The notes under the pieces were generated by a model, which ran no database searches, was not told where the DNA came from, and saw only the letters and a list, made by a program, of their open reading frames with translations. A stretch of 61,108 nt of DNA from Sphingomonas yabuuchiae (GTDB taxonomy: Bacteria; Pseudomonadota; Alphaproteobacteria; Sphingomonadales; Sphingomonadaceae). Positions 60,661 to 61,108 of the stretch are shown here, one piece after another. Both the position numbers and the translations under genes were made by a program. Every line of letters starts with the position of its first letter. Within the stretch, counting starts at the first letter, position 1. The stretch covers positions 1 to 61,108 of the forward strand of contig NZ_JACHNX010000019.1 of the NCBI RefSeq assembly GCF_014199595.1, read 5' to 3'.

Positions 60661-60996
60661 TTAAACGCTGGGCGCTTGCTCCAACACATATCCCCACCCG
60701 CGCTCGGTGGAGATGGTCACCTCGCCGCCCAGGCTGCGCAGCCAGCGCCGCAGTCGGCATATCCGCACCTTGGCCACATCGGTCTCAGCATCCTCTCCTA
60801 CCGTCAGCATGGCGAGGGTGAGATGCGAGGCCCGTCCGCGCCGGACGAGGTGGTAAAGTGTCTCCACCTCGCCGGGCGGCCGGTGGTACCGGATGCCCTT
60901 CCAATAGACTGCCCCCGGATCGCGCTGGACGATCAAGCCGAACCGCTCCACGCGATCGGGCTGATCGGCTCCGCAATGGGGGCAGTGGCTATCCAC
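60661..60996 (-). CDS. Winged-helix (OmpR-type) DNA-binding protein with N-terminal Cys pair
   Basis: A 111-aa protein. Residues 5-10 form a CPHCGA knuckle; the rest is an OmpR/PhoB-type winged helix ('YHRPPGEVETLYHLVRRGRA', 'AKVRICRLRRWLRSLGGEVT', 'STERGWGYVLE'). There is no receiver domain. Such orphan trans_reg_C proteins occur in prophages and gene-transfer elements of alphaproteobacteria. It starts four bases after the stop of the partial gene at the window edge, so the two are probably co-transcribed. Confidence 0.75.
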   Translation of the reverse strand: MDSHCPHCGADQPDRVERFGLIVQRDPGAVYWKGIRYHRPPGEVETLYHLVRRGRASHLTLAMLTVGEDAETDVAKVRICRLRRWLRSLGGEVTISTERGWGYVLEQAPSV

Positions 60997-61000
60997 CGCT

Positions 61001-61108
61001 TCAGACCTTCAGTTCGACGGCGATCGCATACCAGAATGTGCCGCCGGAAGAGCCTGGCGACAGATTGGAAAGCGTCGTGACGGGGCCGTAGGTGTCATTG
61101 CCGCCAGC
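61001..61108 (-). CDS. Partial gene, C-terminal 35 residues only
   Basis: From the window end, one frame reads without a stop to TGA at 61001-61003: '...NDTYGPVTTLSNLSPG' then 'GTFWYAIAVELKV'. The Gly/Ser/Thr-rich text is like the C-terminus of a phage tail or other beta-rich surface protein, but no family can be assigned. It is probably in operon with the winged-helix gene downstream. Start and length are outside the window. Confidence 0.6.
   Translation of the reverse strand, partial: AGGNDTYGPVTTLSNLSPGSSGGTFWYAIAVELKV

Noticed and set aside
1..61108. CRISPR array, insertion sequences or transposase genes
   Set aside because: No regularly spaced direct repeats and no transposase or integrase motifs were seen on either strand.

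Overview
The window reads as chromosomal DNA of a sphingomonad (Sphingomonas or a close relative). GC is high and even, and genes are packed into operons that overlap by 1-8 bases. There are five large TonB-dependent receptors (TBDRs), one FecI/FecR-type sigma/anti-sigma pair, Tat-exported glycosidases and a LOV photoreceptor. The assignment rests on gene content and style, not on a marker gene.

Layout. 1-225: contig-edge-like homopolymers, then a palindromic repeat after a katG with an N-terminal extension (226-2490, -). 2.8-19.9 kb is a polysaccharide utilisation locus: GH29 alpha-fucosidase, GH115 alpha-glucuronidase and GH2 beta-galactosidase run rightwards; a GH89 alpha-N-acetylglucosaminidase and a DUF5009/HGSNAT-like transmembrane acetyltransferase, overlapping by 4 bases, run leftwards, followed upstream by two paralogous TBDRs that share a 70-bp promoter block. 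20.4-28.4 kb holds FecR, an ECF sigma factor, a third TBDR, a class A acid phosphatase-like protein and a FecA-like receptor with an STN signalling domain. 28.6-37.1 kb is a probable 5-oxoproline utilisation operon (fused 5-oxoprolinase, DUF969, DUF979, DUF2891) followed by a TBDR whose Shine-Dalgarno lies in a hairpin. 37.1-42.6 kb: a FadR-type GntR regulator and glycerol genes glpR-glpD diverging from glpK-tpiA. 42.7-51.7 kb: a histidine kinase and a Fis-type response regulator with an eroded AAA+ domain, divergent from a MacAB-TolC-like export operon with a GIN/DUF2807 protein inside it. 51.66-51.89 kb: an elaborate nested palindrome. 51.9-56.3 kb: an operon of a short LOV protein, a CheB-CheR-PAS-HWE kinase and a single-domain receiver. 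56.4-58.3 kb: M61 peptidase; 58.5 kb: tRNA-Cys. From 58.7 kb to the end lies a phage-flavoured accessory stretch: KilA-N protein, small unknown ORFs, a winged-helix protein and the 3' end of a further gene.

How the parts fit. The TBDRs would import oligosaccharides which the exported glycosidases trim from fucosyl, glucuronosyl, galactosyl and N-acetylglucosaminyl ends. A recurring ATTGGTC(A/T)G-like motif occurs before the GH115 gene, the two paralogous TBDRs and the local GntR gene, suggesting one regulon. The FecA-like receptor, FecR and sigma factor could form a surface-signalling circuit. The glp genes carry glycerol to triose phosphate. The LOV-kinase-receiver operon looks like a split blue-light sensory system.

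All family names come from reading translated sequence and remembered family motifs; no database search was possible.
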